Assembly (NCBI GenBank): GCA_030592655.1
Contig: JAUVIQ010000028.1
Span: forward strand, 1-18,709
Source of the DNA: Planctomycetales bacterium
Lineage (GTDB): Bacteria; Planctomycetota; Phycisphaerae; SM23-33
Reading direction: 5' to 3'
Length of the DNA: 18,709 bases
Every line of letters begins with the position of its first letter. Position 1 is the stretch's first letter. Positions 1 to 7,755 of the stretch are shown in pieces. The notes below the pieces were generated by a model. The model was not told the DNA's origin. It made no database searches and worked only from the letters and a program-made list of their open reading frames with translations. Position numbers and translations under genes: made by a program.

Positions 1-2
1 GG

Positions 3-3000
3 CTTGGGCCTTGCCGGGTAAGGAACCTGCGGGCCGTTGACCTCAACGGGCGGGAGGTCCTGGGCGTCGGAGAAATCAGACTGGACGCCGGGCTTCTGGG
101 GCTGTTGAAGGACGCCGAACGCTTCGAACATGTCAGCATTGCTTCGCCTCGCGCGATGTTGTACCTGAACGCCGAAGGCGTCCCTTCGCTGACAGAGGCC
201 TTTGAACCAACCGAACCTTCGCCGACCGAAGGCGTATCTGCGCCTAAGGGCGGCATCACCGTTACCGACGGCCTGGTTACGATAATCCGTGCGGATGGGC
301 GTAAATACGAGATACAGGGAATAAACGCATCGATCAGTCTCGATACGCTGGATCGTATTAAAGGTGAAATTGATTTCGCCCCTGCCGGCGGCGGGCGGCT
401 GTCGATCTCGCTGAATCTGTCGGACCTGACTGACGGGGAGAAATTCCGGCTTGATGATGCTGAAGGTACTTTTTCTTTGGTAACGGATGATCCGGTGTCT
501 CTTGCTCGGCTTGCGGAATTCGTCGGCAGCCGGAGCGGTATCGACGGAGCAGCGAGAATTGGTGTAAATGGGAATGTCGCTGCCGGCGAGGTTACGGCGG
601 ACTTTAATATGGCCGTCCTTGGGCTGCGGGCGGGCGGTTCGGAGCGGGCGAGCCTGCGTCCGATTGACCTGAACCTGGTCGGGAATTTCAACGCTACGAA
701 AGAAAAGATCGGCGGGGATGCGAAACTGACCGGCGAAGCGGCAAATCTACACGCGATCTTTTCCTATAAGCCCTCGGATGCCCCGTTGCAGTTGTCGTGG
801 GAGGATCTTCTTGCCGCTGCGTTCGGCGGCGAATCAATAACGCTGCCGGGCGTTTCGCTGGATGTGCCTAAGGCTGATATTAATCTGCCCAAATTGGCCC
901 GTGCGGTCCCTGCGCTGCTGAGGGTCCTTCCCGACGTGGAGATTACGTCGGGGACAGTGGTAGCCGAGGATGTTTCGATCCGTGGCGGGTCCAGGCCGTC
1001 GGTGCAGGGCCGAGTAACGCTGGACAAACTGCGGGCTGCTCGCAAGGGGCAGGCGGAAGTATCCTGCCGGCCCATTACGCTCTCTCTGAATGCCGCCATT
1101 GACCGGGAGGTGGGTCTCAAGATCGACACATTCGAATTCAGGTCTGGGTTCGGCAGCGTCGAAGGCGGGGGGGATGCCGCGGATTTCATGACGCATTACC
1201 GACTGAATCTGAAGAGGTTCCACGAAAAACCGGGGAAAATTTTCGATATCGGTTCGGCATTCCCGCAGGGCCTGATCGAAGGAACCGTAAATCTGGTTCG
1301 CCGCGAGGCAGAGCGCGTGGACCTTCTTTCAGACGTTGAATTCAAGAACTTCGAGTACCGCGCCGACGGACGAACGCTTCATCTTGACAAACTCCGTATT
1401 ATACAAAAGGGATACCTCCTGCTGCGAAAACGCAAACTTCTCGAAGCCGTTTTTACGGGCGGCGATATCACGCTGGCGAAAGAATTGTTGTTGGATGTAA
1501 CCGGACGCTACAACTTTGATAAGAAGACATTTCGATGCGACGTGGACATTGACCAGGCCGACTTACTGCCGCTGAAACAGCGTTTCAGAAATTGGATACC
1601 CGCCGATCTGCCGAAAATATCTGGCTCGCTGACCGGTAAAATCGCCCTTTCCCGTCCCGTTGACGGGAAATACCTGGTCTCCAGCGGCAATGCGAATCTG
1701 CTGAACCTCTTTGTTGACGGGCAATCGCCCACAAAGCAGCCGGTCAACCTGGAATGGTCCGGGCTGAAACTCAAGTCCGACTTCCGCCGGATTGACGTCG
1801 CCTCTGCCAGACTGGTAAGCGATCCGATGGTCTTGCTGGCAGAGAAGGTCCGCTTGATCCTGGGTGAGGAATTCCGGGCGGAAGGGAATATAGACGTTAC
1901 CGCAGACCTTGCGAAATGTCTGGTCGCCGCCCAGCCGTTTGCGAAATGGGAAAAGACCCCCTCGATTTCCGGCGCTCTGACCTGGAAAGGAGAAAGCCGT
2001 TATACCGGCAGCACCGTCCGGCTTAGCGGAGACGGCGATATTAAAGAACTGATCGTCGGCAGCGGCGAGCGAACCTCCCGCCAGCCTAAGGTAACCTTCT
2101 CCCATATCACCAATCTGGATCACGGTGAGAAACGGATCACGCTCGAAAAAACGGAAGTAATATCGAAAGCTCTTTCGCTGCATATGGGCGGAACGATTGA
2201 CCGATTCGGCAGCGACTGGATGCTGGACCTGGCCGGTTCGTACGAGGGGTCATGGAAAGACCTGACCGTCCTGCTGCACGAATTCGCCCCGGCCACAAAG
2301 GCGAAAGTCTCGCTCACCGGGAAGACGGGCGGGCAGGTGGTCATTACAGGCCCCGCCCGCAAACCCGAAGTGCGACCGGCGTTCCGTGGAGTGAAAGCAA
2401 AGACGGCATTTGGGTGGGAACGTGCTGATATTTTCGGTATCGGTCTAAAGCAGGCCAAACTGTCGCCGGTCCTCGCCGACGGGCAGGTGCGGCTTCCCGA
2501 GACCGTCATTGCCGCCGGCGACGGTAAAATACGCCTGGCCGGTACGATCGACCTGCGGGGCGATGATCCCGTCTTCCACCTGCCGGGACGGGTGCGGGTG
2601 CTGGAGAATCTGAAAATCACCCCCCAGTTGAACGAGGAACTCCTTACGCGGTTCAATCCGATATTCGCCGAACTTGCCGGCGTGGAGGGCGATGTCTCCC
2701 TGGATACGAAGGACCTTTTGCTTCCCCTGAACAGCCGGATCAAAAAAATCGGCAGCGGACGGGGACATCTCGACCTGCGAAAACTGAAGGTCCGCCCGAA
2801 GGGAATCCTCGCGGAACTTGTAAAATTTGGTCTGGCCGATGCACAGGACCAATCGCCCGTGCAGGTGCGTGGTGTGGATTTTGTTATCCGCGACGGACGG
2901 ATTCACTACGACAATTTCACGTTGGTTTTTCCCGGCGGGTTCGACTTGAAATTCTTCGGCTCGGTGGGCTTCGACGATACGCTGGACCTGGCTGTATCGG

Positions 3001-3389
3001 TTCCGATCAGCGCGGCGTTGTTGGAGAAATTCGGCGTCCAAGGCCCCGTCGTTGATTATGTCAGGCTTCTGGCCGGCGCTCGCGTTGACATCCCTATGGT
3101 CGGGAGCCGTCTTAAACCCCGGCTTGATTTCTCGAAAGTCGATATGCGCCCTCTGATTGATCGGGCGATTAAGGCATTTTTGGCCGAACAGGCCGGCAAT
3201 ATACTCGAAGATCTCCTCAAAGACCGCCGGCAGAAAGATGATAAAGACCCCGAAGACAAAGACAAAAACAAAGACAAAGACAAGAAAGACAAGACCGAAG
3301 AGATTGACCCCCTGTTGGATTCGCTGCTCGATCTGCTGAAAAAGTCCAGGCCCCCACAGGATTCGGATTCCAAAAACGAGAAGCCATGA
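3..3389 (+). CDS. AsmA-like envelope protein, 5'-truncated
   Basis: The reading frame is open from the left window edge (position 3), and the first in-frame start-like codon (TTG at 105) lies inside conserved-looking sequence, so the gene begins upstream of the window. The visible 1128 residues are mostly amphipathic beta-strand repeats with many short Gly/Asp-rich turns, as in the AsmA/TamB/YhdP superfamily of bridge-like proteins that link inner and outer membranes and are implicated in phospholipid transport. The AsmA-type C-terminal domain is seen at about residues 915-1045 of the visible part, including the phrases DFVIRDGRIHYDNFTLVFPG and LDLAVSVPI. It is followed by a highly charged Lys/Asp tail and a short Leu-rich helix. 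The N-terminal membrane anchor is not visible. The stop overlaps the start of the BrkB-family gene (ATGA), implying translational coupling. Family assignment is good; the specific role is inferred. Confidence 0.8.
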   Translation, partial: LGPCRVRNLRAVDLNGREVLGVGEIRLDAGLLGLLKDAERFEHVSIASPRAMLYLNAEGVPSLTEAFEPTEPSPTEGVSAPKGGITVTDGLVTIIRADGRKYEIQGINASISLDTLDRIKGEIDFAPAGGGRLSISLNLSDLTDGEKFRLDDAEGTFSLVTDDPVSLARLAEFVGSRSGIDGAARIGVNGNVAAGEVTADFNMAVLGLRAGGSERASLRPIDLNLVGNFNATKEKIGGDAKLTGEAANLHAIFSYKPSDAPLQLSWEDLLAAAFGGESITLPGVSLDVPKADINLPKLARAVPALLRVLPDVEITSGTVVAEDVSIRGGSRPSVQGRVTLDKLRAARKGQAEVSCRPITLSLNAAIDREVGLKIDTFEFRSGFGSVEGGGDAADFMTHYRLNLKRFHEKPGKIFDIGSAFPQGLIEGTVNLVRREAERVDLLSDVEFKNFEYRADGRTLHLDKLRIIQKGYLLLRKRKLLEAVFTGGDITLAKELLLDVTGRYNFDKKTFRCDVDIDQADLLPLKQRFRNWIPADLPKISGSLTGKIALSRPVDGKYLVSSGNANLLNLFVDGQSPTKQPVNLEWSGLKLKSDFRRIDVASARLVSDPMVLLAEKVRLILGEEFRAEGNIDVTADLAKCLVAAQPFAKWEKTPSISGALTWKGESRYTGSTVRLSGDGDIKELIVGSGERTSRQPKVTFSHITNLDHGEKRITLEKTEVISKALSLHMGGTIDRFGSDWMLDLAGSYEGSWKDLTVLLHEFAPATKAKVSLTGKTGGQVVITGPARKPEVRPAFRGVKAKTAFGWERADIFGIGLKQAKLSPVLADGQVRLPETVIAAGDGKIRLAGTIDLRGDDPVFHLPGRVRVLENLKITPQLNEELLTRFNPIFAELAGVEGDVSLDTKDLLLPLNSRIKKIGSGRGHLDLRKLKVRPKGILAELVKFGLADAQDQSPVQVRGVDFVIRDGRIHYDNFTLVFPGGFDLKFFGSVGFDDTLDLAVSVPISAALLEKFGVQGPVVDYVRLLAGARVDIPMVGSRLKPRLDFSKVDMRPLIDRAIKAFLAEQAGNILEDLLKDRRQKDDKDPEDKDKNKDKDKKDKTEEIDPLLDSLLDLLKKSRPPQDSDSKNEKP
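3252..3296 (+). repeat. Low-complexity AAAGACA-like tract encoding a Lys/Asp tail
   Basis: An imperfect tandem of AAAGAC/AAAAAC units lies inside the 3' end of the AsmA-like gene. It is read as alternating Asp-Lys residues (phrases such as KDKNKDKDKKDK). It probably encodes a flexible charged linker between the AsmA-type domain and a C-terminal Leu-rich helix. Such a tract may be prone to slippage; the frame is intact here. Confidence 0.7.
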
Positions 3390-4750
3390 GACTCGTCGAT
3401 TTACTCAAGCAGCGCATCGTCCGGTTGCTGACTACCCCCGGAGAAGAACTGGGCCGCTGGACGCGGATTCTCCAGTTCCATATACGGTTATGGCGTTTCT
3501 GCGTCCGGCGACTGCGGGAGAATAACGTCCTGGCGATGAGCGCGGCGCTGTCGTTTCGCACAATTCTTGCCATGGTCCCCATCCTCATTCTGGCGTTTCT
3601 GATGCTCAAACCACTCGGCGTCGTCGAAGACAGTAAGAAGGTCCTCCGGGATATCATGCAGGACAGTGGTCTTGCGCAGATCGCTTACGTTGAGTCTTCA
3701 CAATCGCAACCGACTTCGGCGCCGGCCTCAAACGACAGCAACGACCGGATTACACTTGTCGAGAAAATCGAATCTGCAATCGACCGTGCGGAAGGACAAC
3801 TGACTGTCGGGCGACTTGGGCCGATAGGAGCGGTACTGCTGATTTGGACGGCGATGACCCTGTTGATGACAATGGAACGGTGTCTGAATCGGATTTTCGA
3901 GGCGCCCAGGTCACGGTCCCTTGCGCGACGAATGCTTTTATATTGGTCGGTTACGACGCTTGGTCCATTGGTATTGATAACCGTAAGATACGCAGGTGAC
4001 AAGGCAACCGAGGCCGCCCGAAATATGCCCGTATTGTCGTGGGTAATCTGGTGGATTGGTTGGGTCGGGCCGATTGTCGTTGGTGTCGTGCTCCTGGCCG
4101 TTTTATATAAACTGATGCCGAACACGCGCGTTCGGTCCCGTTCCGCCGTCGCCGGCGCTATCGTGGCGGTTCCGCTCTGGCTGATTGCCCGCTGGGGGTT
4201 CGCGCTGTACGTGGAGAACGTCGGCAAGCAGAGCATCTATGGGGCGCTGGTCCTTGTTCCGTTGTTCCTGATGTGGCTGAACCTCTCGTGGTGGATCTTC
4301 CTGTTCGGGGCGGAACTGGCCCACACGGCGGCAAATCTGTCTCGAATGCAGTCGGAGGGGAAGAGAAAAACGCATCTGTCGGGCCCCTGGGACCTTCTTG
4401 CCGCTATGGTGGTCGTAGCCCGAGGCAATGTAGCCGGCGAAGGACCGGTTCCCATCGAGCAGGTCTCCGCGGCGCTGAACCTTTCTGATGAAGCCGCCGA
4501 AGATTTGCTGTCGCGACTTTCCTCGAGCGGTTTCATCTGCCGTGTGGCAGGCGAAGGAGCCGGGGCATATCTGCCGACCAGGGCAGCCAACAGGATACAG
4601 GTGTCCGACATTCTGCAGATAGGTTTCGCTTACGGCCCAGGCGGGTCCGACCGGAAGGATTCATCGGAGATCGCCGAGATCGTCAGGCAGGTGCAACGCC
4701 GCACCGAAACGGGTATTGAAAAACTCACCATCGCCGAGATAATCTATTGA
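3386..4750 (+). CDS. YihY/BrkB-family inner-membrane protein with C-terminal winged-helix-like domain
   Basis: A 454-residue protein with about six hydrophobic segments, at roughly residues 55-77, 144-164, 184-202, 218-241, 254-275 and 285-309. The first segment carries the family-like phrase AALSFRTILAMVPILILAF, which matches the BrkB pattern of an Ala-rich entry helix followed by a Pro. YihY/BrkB proteins were once called ribonuclease BN by mistake; their function is still poorly defined. Residues about 80-140 form a long, polar, Ser/Pro-rich loop. Residues 330-454 are soluble and look like a winged-helix domain (PIEQVSAALNLSDEAAEDLL, then a Gly-rich wing); similar extensions occur in some family members. 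The start ATG overlaps the preceding stop (ATGA) with only a weak purine-rich stretch upstream, so translation is probably coupled to the AsmA-like gene. Family call is firm, function unknown. Confidence 0.85.
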   Translation: MRLVDLLKQRIVRLLTTPGEELGRWTRILQFHIRLWRFCVRRLRENNVLAMSAALSFRTILAMVPILILAFLMLKPLGVVEDSKKVLRDIMQDSGLAQIAYVESSQSQPTSAPASNDSNDRITLVEKIESAIDRAEGQLTVGRLGPIGAVLLIWTAMTLLMTMERCLNRIFEAPRSRSLARRMLLYWSVTTLGPLVLITVRYAGDKATEAARNMPVLSWVIWWIGWVGPIVVGVVLLAVLYKLMPNTRVRSRSAVAGAIVAVPLWLIARWGFALYVENVGKQSIYGALVLVPLFLMWLNLSWWIFLFGAELAHTAANLSRMQSEGKRKTHLSGPWDLLAAMVVVARGNVAGEGPVPIEQVSAALNLSDEAAEDLLSRLSSSGFICRVAGEGAGAYLPTRAANRIQVSDILQIGFAYGPGGSDRKDSSEIAEIVRQVQRRTETGIEKLTIAEIIY

Positions 4751-4778
4751 CAGATATTTTTCTTTAGGAAAGGGTGCG

Positions 4779-5645
4779 ATGATGCCTAAACAAATCACAA
4801 GGAACAAGATAGCGCTGATTGCCGTGTTTCTGTTTCCGCTCGCGGCGGGAGGCTGTAGCACGAACCCCGCAACTGGGAAAAGGCACCTTATCTTTATTTC
4901 ACAGGAGCAGGAGATCTCCATAGGCGCCGAGGCCGCTCCGGAGTTCGAGAAGGAATTCGGGGGCAAGGTGCCGGATAAACGACTTCAGGCGTACGTTCAG
5001 ATGGTGGGCGCGAAGGTCTCCGCCGTTTCCGAGCGCAAGGAAATACCTTACGATTTCACGCTCGTGCGGTCGAAAGTCCCAAACGCTTTTGCCCTTCCGG
5101 GCGGGAAGATATTCATCACCGCCGGGCTGATGAGCAAAATGACCAACGAAAGACAGTTGGCGGCTGTGCTTGGTCATGAAACCGGCCACGTCGCCGCACA
5201 GCACAATGTCCTGGGTATGCAGAACCAGATGGGGGTCGCCGTCCTCGTGGACATCGCCGGCCAACTCGCCGGGGAAGAAAAAGCCGGAGCAGCACAAGCA
5301 GTGACCAAGGTCGTCGCCGGAATGGCTGGCCTCAAGTACAGTCGCGACGACGAATACGAAGCCGACAAACTCGGCATCCGCTACATGACCCGCGCCGGAT
5401 ACAACCCGTGGGGGATGGTCGAACTGCTTACCGTTCTGCTCAATCTCTCGGAATCCGAACCCGGGTCGCTGACAGAGATGTTTCAGACACATCCGCTGAC
5501 CAGCAAGAGAATTGAAGAGGCAAAAGAGATTATCGAGGACGATCACGAGGATTTTTCGCCGAGCACGGCTGATCCGAATACCGCCCGCTTCTTGCAAATG
5601 CGCCGGTTGTTATTCTCCACGGTAAGCGAATTGACAGAAAAGTAA
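4779..5645 (+). CDS. M48-family zinc metallopeptidase, probable lipoprotein
   Basis: A 288-residue peptidase of the M48 type (BepA/YfgC/LoiP-like), which acts in the periplasm on misassembled or damaged envelope proteins. An N-terminal hydrophobic segment ends in LAAGGC (Cys26), a probable but imperfect lipobox. The next residues, STNPATGKRHLIFISQEQE, are the standard opening of lipoprotein M48 peptidases. The zinc motif HETGH is at residues 133-137, with H133 and H137 as ligands and E134 catalytic. The third ligand is probably E192 in the SRDDEYEAD motif (188-196). Two adjacent ATGs exist at 4779 and 4782, behind an AGGAAAGGG Shine-Dalgarno-like stretch at 4766-4774. It lies 28 bases after the BrkB-family gene and probably shares its transcript. 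It is full-length for a short M48 lipoprotein; no C-terminal TPR region like that of BepA is present. Confidence 0.93.
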   Translation: MMPKQITRNKIALIAVFLFPLAAGGCSTNPATGKRHLIFISQEQEISIGAEAAPEFEKEFGGKVPDKRLQAYVQMVGAKVSAVSERKEIPYDFTLVRSKVPNAFALPGGKIFITAGLMSKMTNERQLAAVLGHETGHVAAQHNVLGMQNQMGVAVLVDIAGQLAGEEKAGAAQAVTKVVAGMAGLKYSRDDEYEADKLGIRYMTRAGYNPWGMVELLTVLLNLSESEPGSLTEMFQTHPLTSKRIEEAKEIIEDDHEDFSPSTADPNTARFLQMRRLLFSTVSELTEK

Positions 5646-5647
5646 GA

Positions 5648-6589
5648 TCAATTTTTGTCGGGTAGTCTGCCTTTTCGCGCCAGTACGCGCCGCAGCCGCA
5701 CGACCGCCTCACCGGCCTGCCGATCGCGCCCACCCGTTCGTTTGACGACATTCTCATAGTGATCCAGGGCGGTTTTCAATTTGCCGTACGACTCGGCGAT
5801 AGCAGCCAGATTAAAAAGCAGATTCACGTTATTCGGTTCGGCTCGCACCGCCGCTCTGGCATGGCCAAGGGCGGCCTGACGGGGCTTCCATTCCACCGAT
5901 TCCACTGCCGCCAAGGCCTTTTGACCGTCGGCCTGAAGCGTACCACGCAACTGAATCTCCACTTTGACCACGGGCGGTGTAATCATTCGACAGAAAGTAT
6001 CCACACATTTTCCAAGCAGTTCATTCACGATAGTCCCAGCCTCCGGCACAGCGGCAGGGTCGTCAGGCCGGCCTAGCCCCAGGTCGCCGCGAACGCGCGG
6101 GTCCGTCAACGAACTGTAAGCCTGTCGCGCCTCCGCCGCCCCCAGCCGGACATTATCCGACTTCCGCGTGATGACAAAATCAACCCGGACAACAGCCGTG
6201 CGAATCAGGGTATCCACTTTATGCGATGCAAGGGCCGACGCATCTGAAGAGCGCCGGCGAATCGTCCTGGTTCCTTTCACGTCCTTCGTTTCGACGTGAA
6301 CCTCGCCGGTAACAATCACAGGGCCGGTCCGTGAAGCCCCATCCCTGAACTTGCTTTCTCGCATCCGGCGACAAAGCCGCTCTTTGAGCATCTCTGCTGT
6401 CTTGTCGGCGTATGCTTCCTCATGCCCCGATACCTTGGTGAACTGACCGACGGTTATGGCCTCGGCGCAATACGGCGCAGGCAGGTCGGGCGGCAGCACG
6501 TGCTTGATAGAAAGCACAGGCCCGCCGCAACCAACTGCGAGGAACGACATCGCGAAGAGCAGAAGCGAAGATAGATGTGGTTTGGCCAT
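5648..6589 (-). CDS. Hypothetical lipoprotein with C-terminal TPR repeats
   Basis: A 313-residue protein on the minus strand with an N-terminal hydrophobic segment ending in LAVGC (Cys21), a probable lipoprotein signal. Residues about 40-215 form an alpha/beta region (phrase YADKTAEMLKERLCRRM, then strands such as GPVIVTGEVHVE). This loosely resembles the assembly-type domains of small outer-membrane lipoproteins, but I cannot name a family. Residues about 233-290 look like two TPR helical hairpins (ALGHARAAVRAEPNNVNLLF, then AESYGKLKTALDHYENVV), suggesting a protein-interaction role at the outer membrane. The start is supported by GAGGAG just upstream of ATG on the minus strand (about 6596-6601). 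Its stop lies two bases from the M48 gene's stop on the opposite strand, so the two transcripts probably overlap at their 3' ends. Function unknown. Confidence 0.75.
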   Translation of the reverse strand: MAKPHLSSLLLFAMSFLAVGCGGPVLSIKHVLPPDLPAPYCAEAITVGQFTKVSGHEEAYADKTAEMLKERLCRRMRESKFRDGASRTGPVIVTGEVHVETKDVKGTRTIRRRSSDASALASHKVDTLIRTAVVRVDFVITRKSDNVRLGAAEARQAYSSLTDPRVRGDLGLGRPDDPAAVPEAGTIVNELLGKCVDTFCRMITPPVVKVEIQLRGTLQADGQKALAAVESVEWKPRQAALGHARAAVRAEPNNVNLLFNLAAIAESYGKLKTALDHYENVVKRTGGRDRQAGEAVVRLRRVLARKGRLPDKN

Positions 6590-6675
6590 AACATCTCCTC
6601 AACAAATAGATGCGCAGCACCTGATTTATTTTAGAGGCTACCCTAAACCAAACCGCAGGGCAACATTGAAAATCA

Positions 6676-6705
6676 ATAATACCGTTGACTCCCGGACCCG
6701 GACAA
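6676..6705 (-). promoter_or_regulatory. Candidate sigma70-type promoter for the TPR lipoprotein
   Basis: Read on the minus strand, TTGTCC (6705-6700) and TATTAT (6681-6676) are separated by 18 bases, matching 4 of 6 and 5 of 6 of the consensus hexamers. It lies about 90 bases upstream of the minus-strand start, in the divergent gap. It interleaves with a candidate plus-strand promoter. This rests on pattern matching only. Confidence 0.3.
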
Positions 6706-6713
6706 ACTAGCCT
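6685..6713 (+). promoter_or_regulatory. Candidate promoter for the HAD lipoprotein gene
   Basis: TTGACT (6685-6690, 5 of 6 matches) is followed after 17 bases by TAGCCT (6708-6713, weak). It sits about 37 bases before the preferred start at 6750. The -10 match is poor, so this is only a candidate. It overlaps the candidate divergent promoter on the other strand. Confidence 0.25.
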
Positions 6714-6737
6714 CAAGCATATATGGACGTAAAATAT

Positions 6738-6742
6738 TGGAG
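6738..6742 (+). promoter_or_regulatory. Ribosome binding site that selects the 6750 start
   Basis: TGGAG lies 7 bases before ATG 6750. The earlier in-frame ATG at 6723 has no purine-rich stretch before it, and using it would add nine polar residues ahead of the signal peptide. This argues for the start at 6750. Confidence 0.6.
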
Positions 6743-6749
6743 CCTTTCC

Positions 6750-7712
6750 ATGACTCGTCCGACGGCAACACTCTTACTTCTGGTTCTCTTCGTTACTTGC
6801 GGATGCGGATCGCAGTCAATTCTATTCGAAGGTGAAGGTGAATATCTGTTCACCGCGTTCGATGCAATTGCTCTTCCCGGCGAGAGGGTTGAATTGCGCG
6901 CGAGGCTCCAGATGGGCGACCTGCTCGAATCCAGGGGTGGCTGCGTCGTGCGATTCCTGCGGGATGGGCAGTTGTACAAAGCCGCCGAAACCGCCGACGA
7001 TGGCATCGCCGTAGTTACCTTTGTGCCAGAGAAGCCCGGCGCCTATCGGTTCACTGCCGAGTTGTCTCCCAACGGTTTTCCGGATGTTCCGCCGCCGCCG
7101 CAGGAATTGCTGGTGGCCTGCCGCAAAAGCGACGAACCGACAATAATCGTCGATTTGGACAAGACGCTGGTGGCTTCGGGTTTCCATCTCGTGTTAATCG
7201 GCGAGCCGGAACCGATGCCGGACTCGCCTAAGGTGATGCAGAGGCTGGCTGAGAAGCACTCGGTGATTTACCTGACCCACCGTCCTGACTGCTTCGGCCC
7301 GAAATCCAAGGCCTGGCTCGGTAAGCACAACTACCCCACCGGACCGGTACTGCTTTCCGATATCGGCGGTTTCTTCAGCGGAAGCGCCGCTTTCAAAACC
7401 AAGGCCATTCGACAACTGTGCAGCCGATTCAAGAACATACAGATAGGCATCGGCGACAAGGTGTCGGATGCAAAATCGTATCACGAAAATGGGATTCGGG
7501 CCTTCCTGATACTTGGCGTTCCGCAGGTTGCTACGGCTGAACAACTTCGCACGTTGGCGAAGTCTCTGGAAACCTTACCCGACCAGGTGCAGGTGGTTAC
7601 CTCGTGGTCGCAGATCGAAAACGTACTTTTCGGAAATAAATCCTTTCCTCGTTCAAAAATGCAGCGCGAGTTGGAAAAGAAGGCCGAAGAAAAAACGCAG
7701 CCGAATAAATGA
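6750..7712 (+). CDS. Probable lipoprotein with HAD-type phosphohydrolase domain
   Basis: A 320-residue protein starting with a classical export signal (MTRPTATLLLLVLFVTCGCG; probable lipid-modified Cys at 17 or 19, although the lipobox is imperfect). Residues about 40-125 look like a beta-sandwich domain of Ig/macroglobulin type (ALPGERVELRARL, then PEKPGAYRFTAEL). Residues about 130-260 carry HAD-superfamily motifs: motif I DLDKT with D135 and D137, motif II T176 in YLTHRP, a motif III Lys at 216 or 218, and motif IV GIGDKVSD with D236 and D240. The pattern and the downstream SYHENGI phrase resemble the LNS2/APP1-type phosphatidate phosphatase subgroup, so a phosphoester substrate, possibly lipid, is a guess. 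All catalytic motifs appear intact. The C-terminal 25 residues are charged and probably disordered. A second lipoprotein gene follows after 43 bases, probably in the same operon. HAD assignment is firm, substrate unknown. Confidence 0.8.
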   Translation: MTRPTATLLLLVLFVTCGCGSQSILFEGEGEYLFTAFDAIALPGERVELRARLQMGDLLESRGGCVVRFLRDGQLYKAAETADDGIAVVTFVPEKPGAYRFTAELSPNGFPDVPPPPQELLVACRKSDEPTIIVDLDKTLVASGFHLVLIGEPEPMPDSPKVMQRLAEKHSVIYLTHRPDCFGPKSKAWLGKHNYPTGPVLLSDIGGFFSGSAAFKTKAIRQLCSRFKNIQIGIGDKVSDAKSYHENGIRAFLILGVPQVATAEQLRTLAKSLETLPDQVQVVTSWSQIENVLFGNKSFPRSKMQRELEKKAEEKTQPNK

Positions 7713-7743
7713 AGAATTCCTGATCATACTCCGTTCAAGGAGC

Positions 7744-7748
7744 GGGAG
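7744..7748 (+). promoter_or_regulatory. Ribosome binding site supporting a GTG start at 7756
   Basis: GGGAG sits 7 bases upstream of the GTG at 7756. The reading frame is open far upstream into the HAD gene. Only from this GTG does the product begin with a short charged segment, a hydrophobic stretch and a perfect VAGC lipobox. Confidence 0.6.
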
Positions 7749-7755
7749 AATCATT

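Noticed and set aside
1648..1670. 9-bp perfect hairpin TTTCCCGTC/GACGGGAAA
   Set aside because: It lies inside the AsmA-like coding region, with no conserved context or T-run; chance or codon constraint is enough to explain it.
764..3373. Long minus-strand open frames opposite the AsmA-like gene
   Set aside because: They are rich in Arg, Ser and Pro, lack ribosome binding sites and domains, and mirror the codon bias of the real gene on the plus strand.
7513..7755. Upstream extension of the orphan lipoprotein frame
   Set aside because: It lies in another frame inside the HAD gene, is Arg-rich, and would bury the lipoprotein signal 80 residues from the start.
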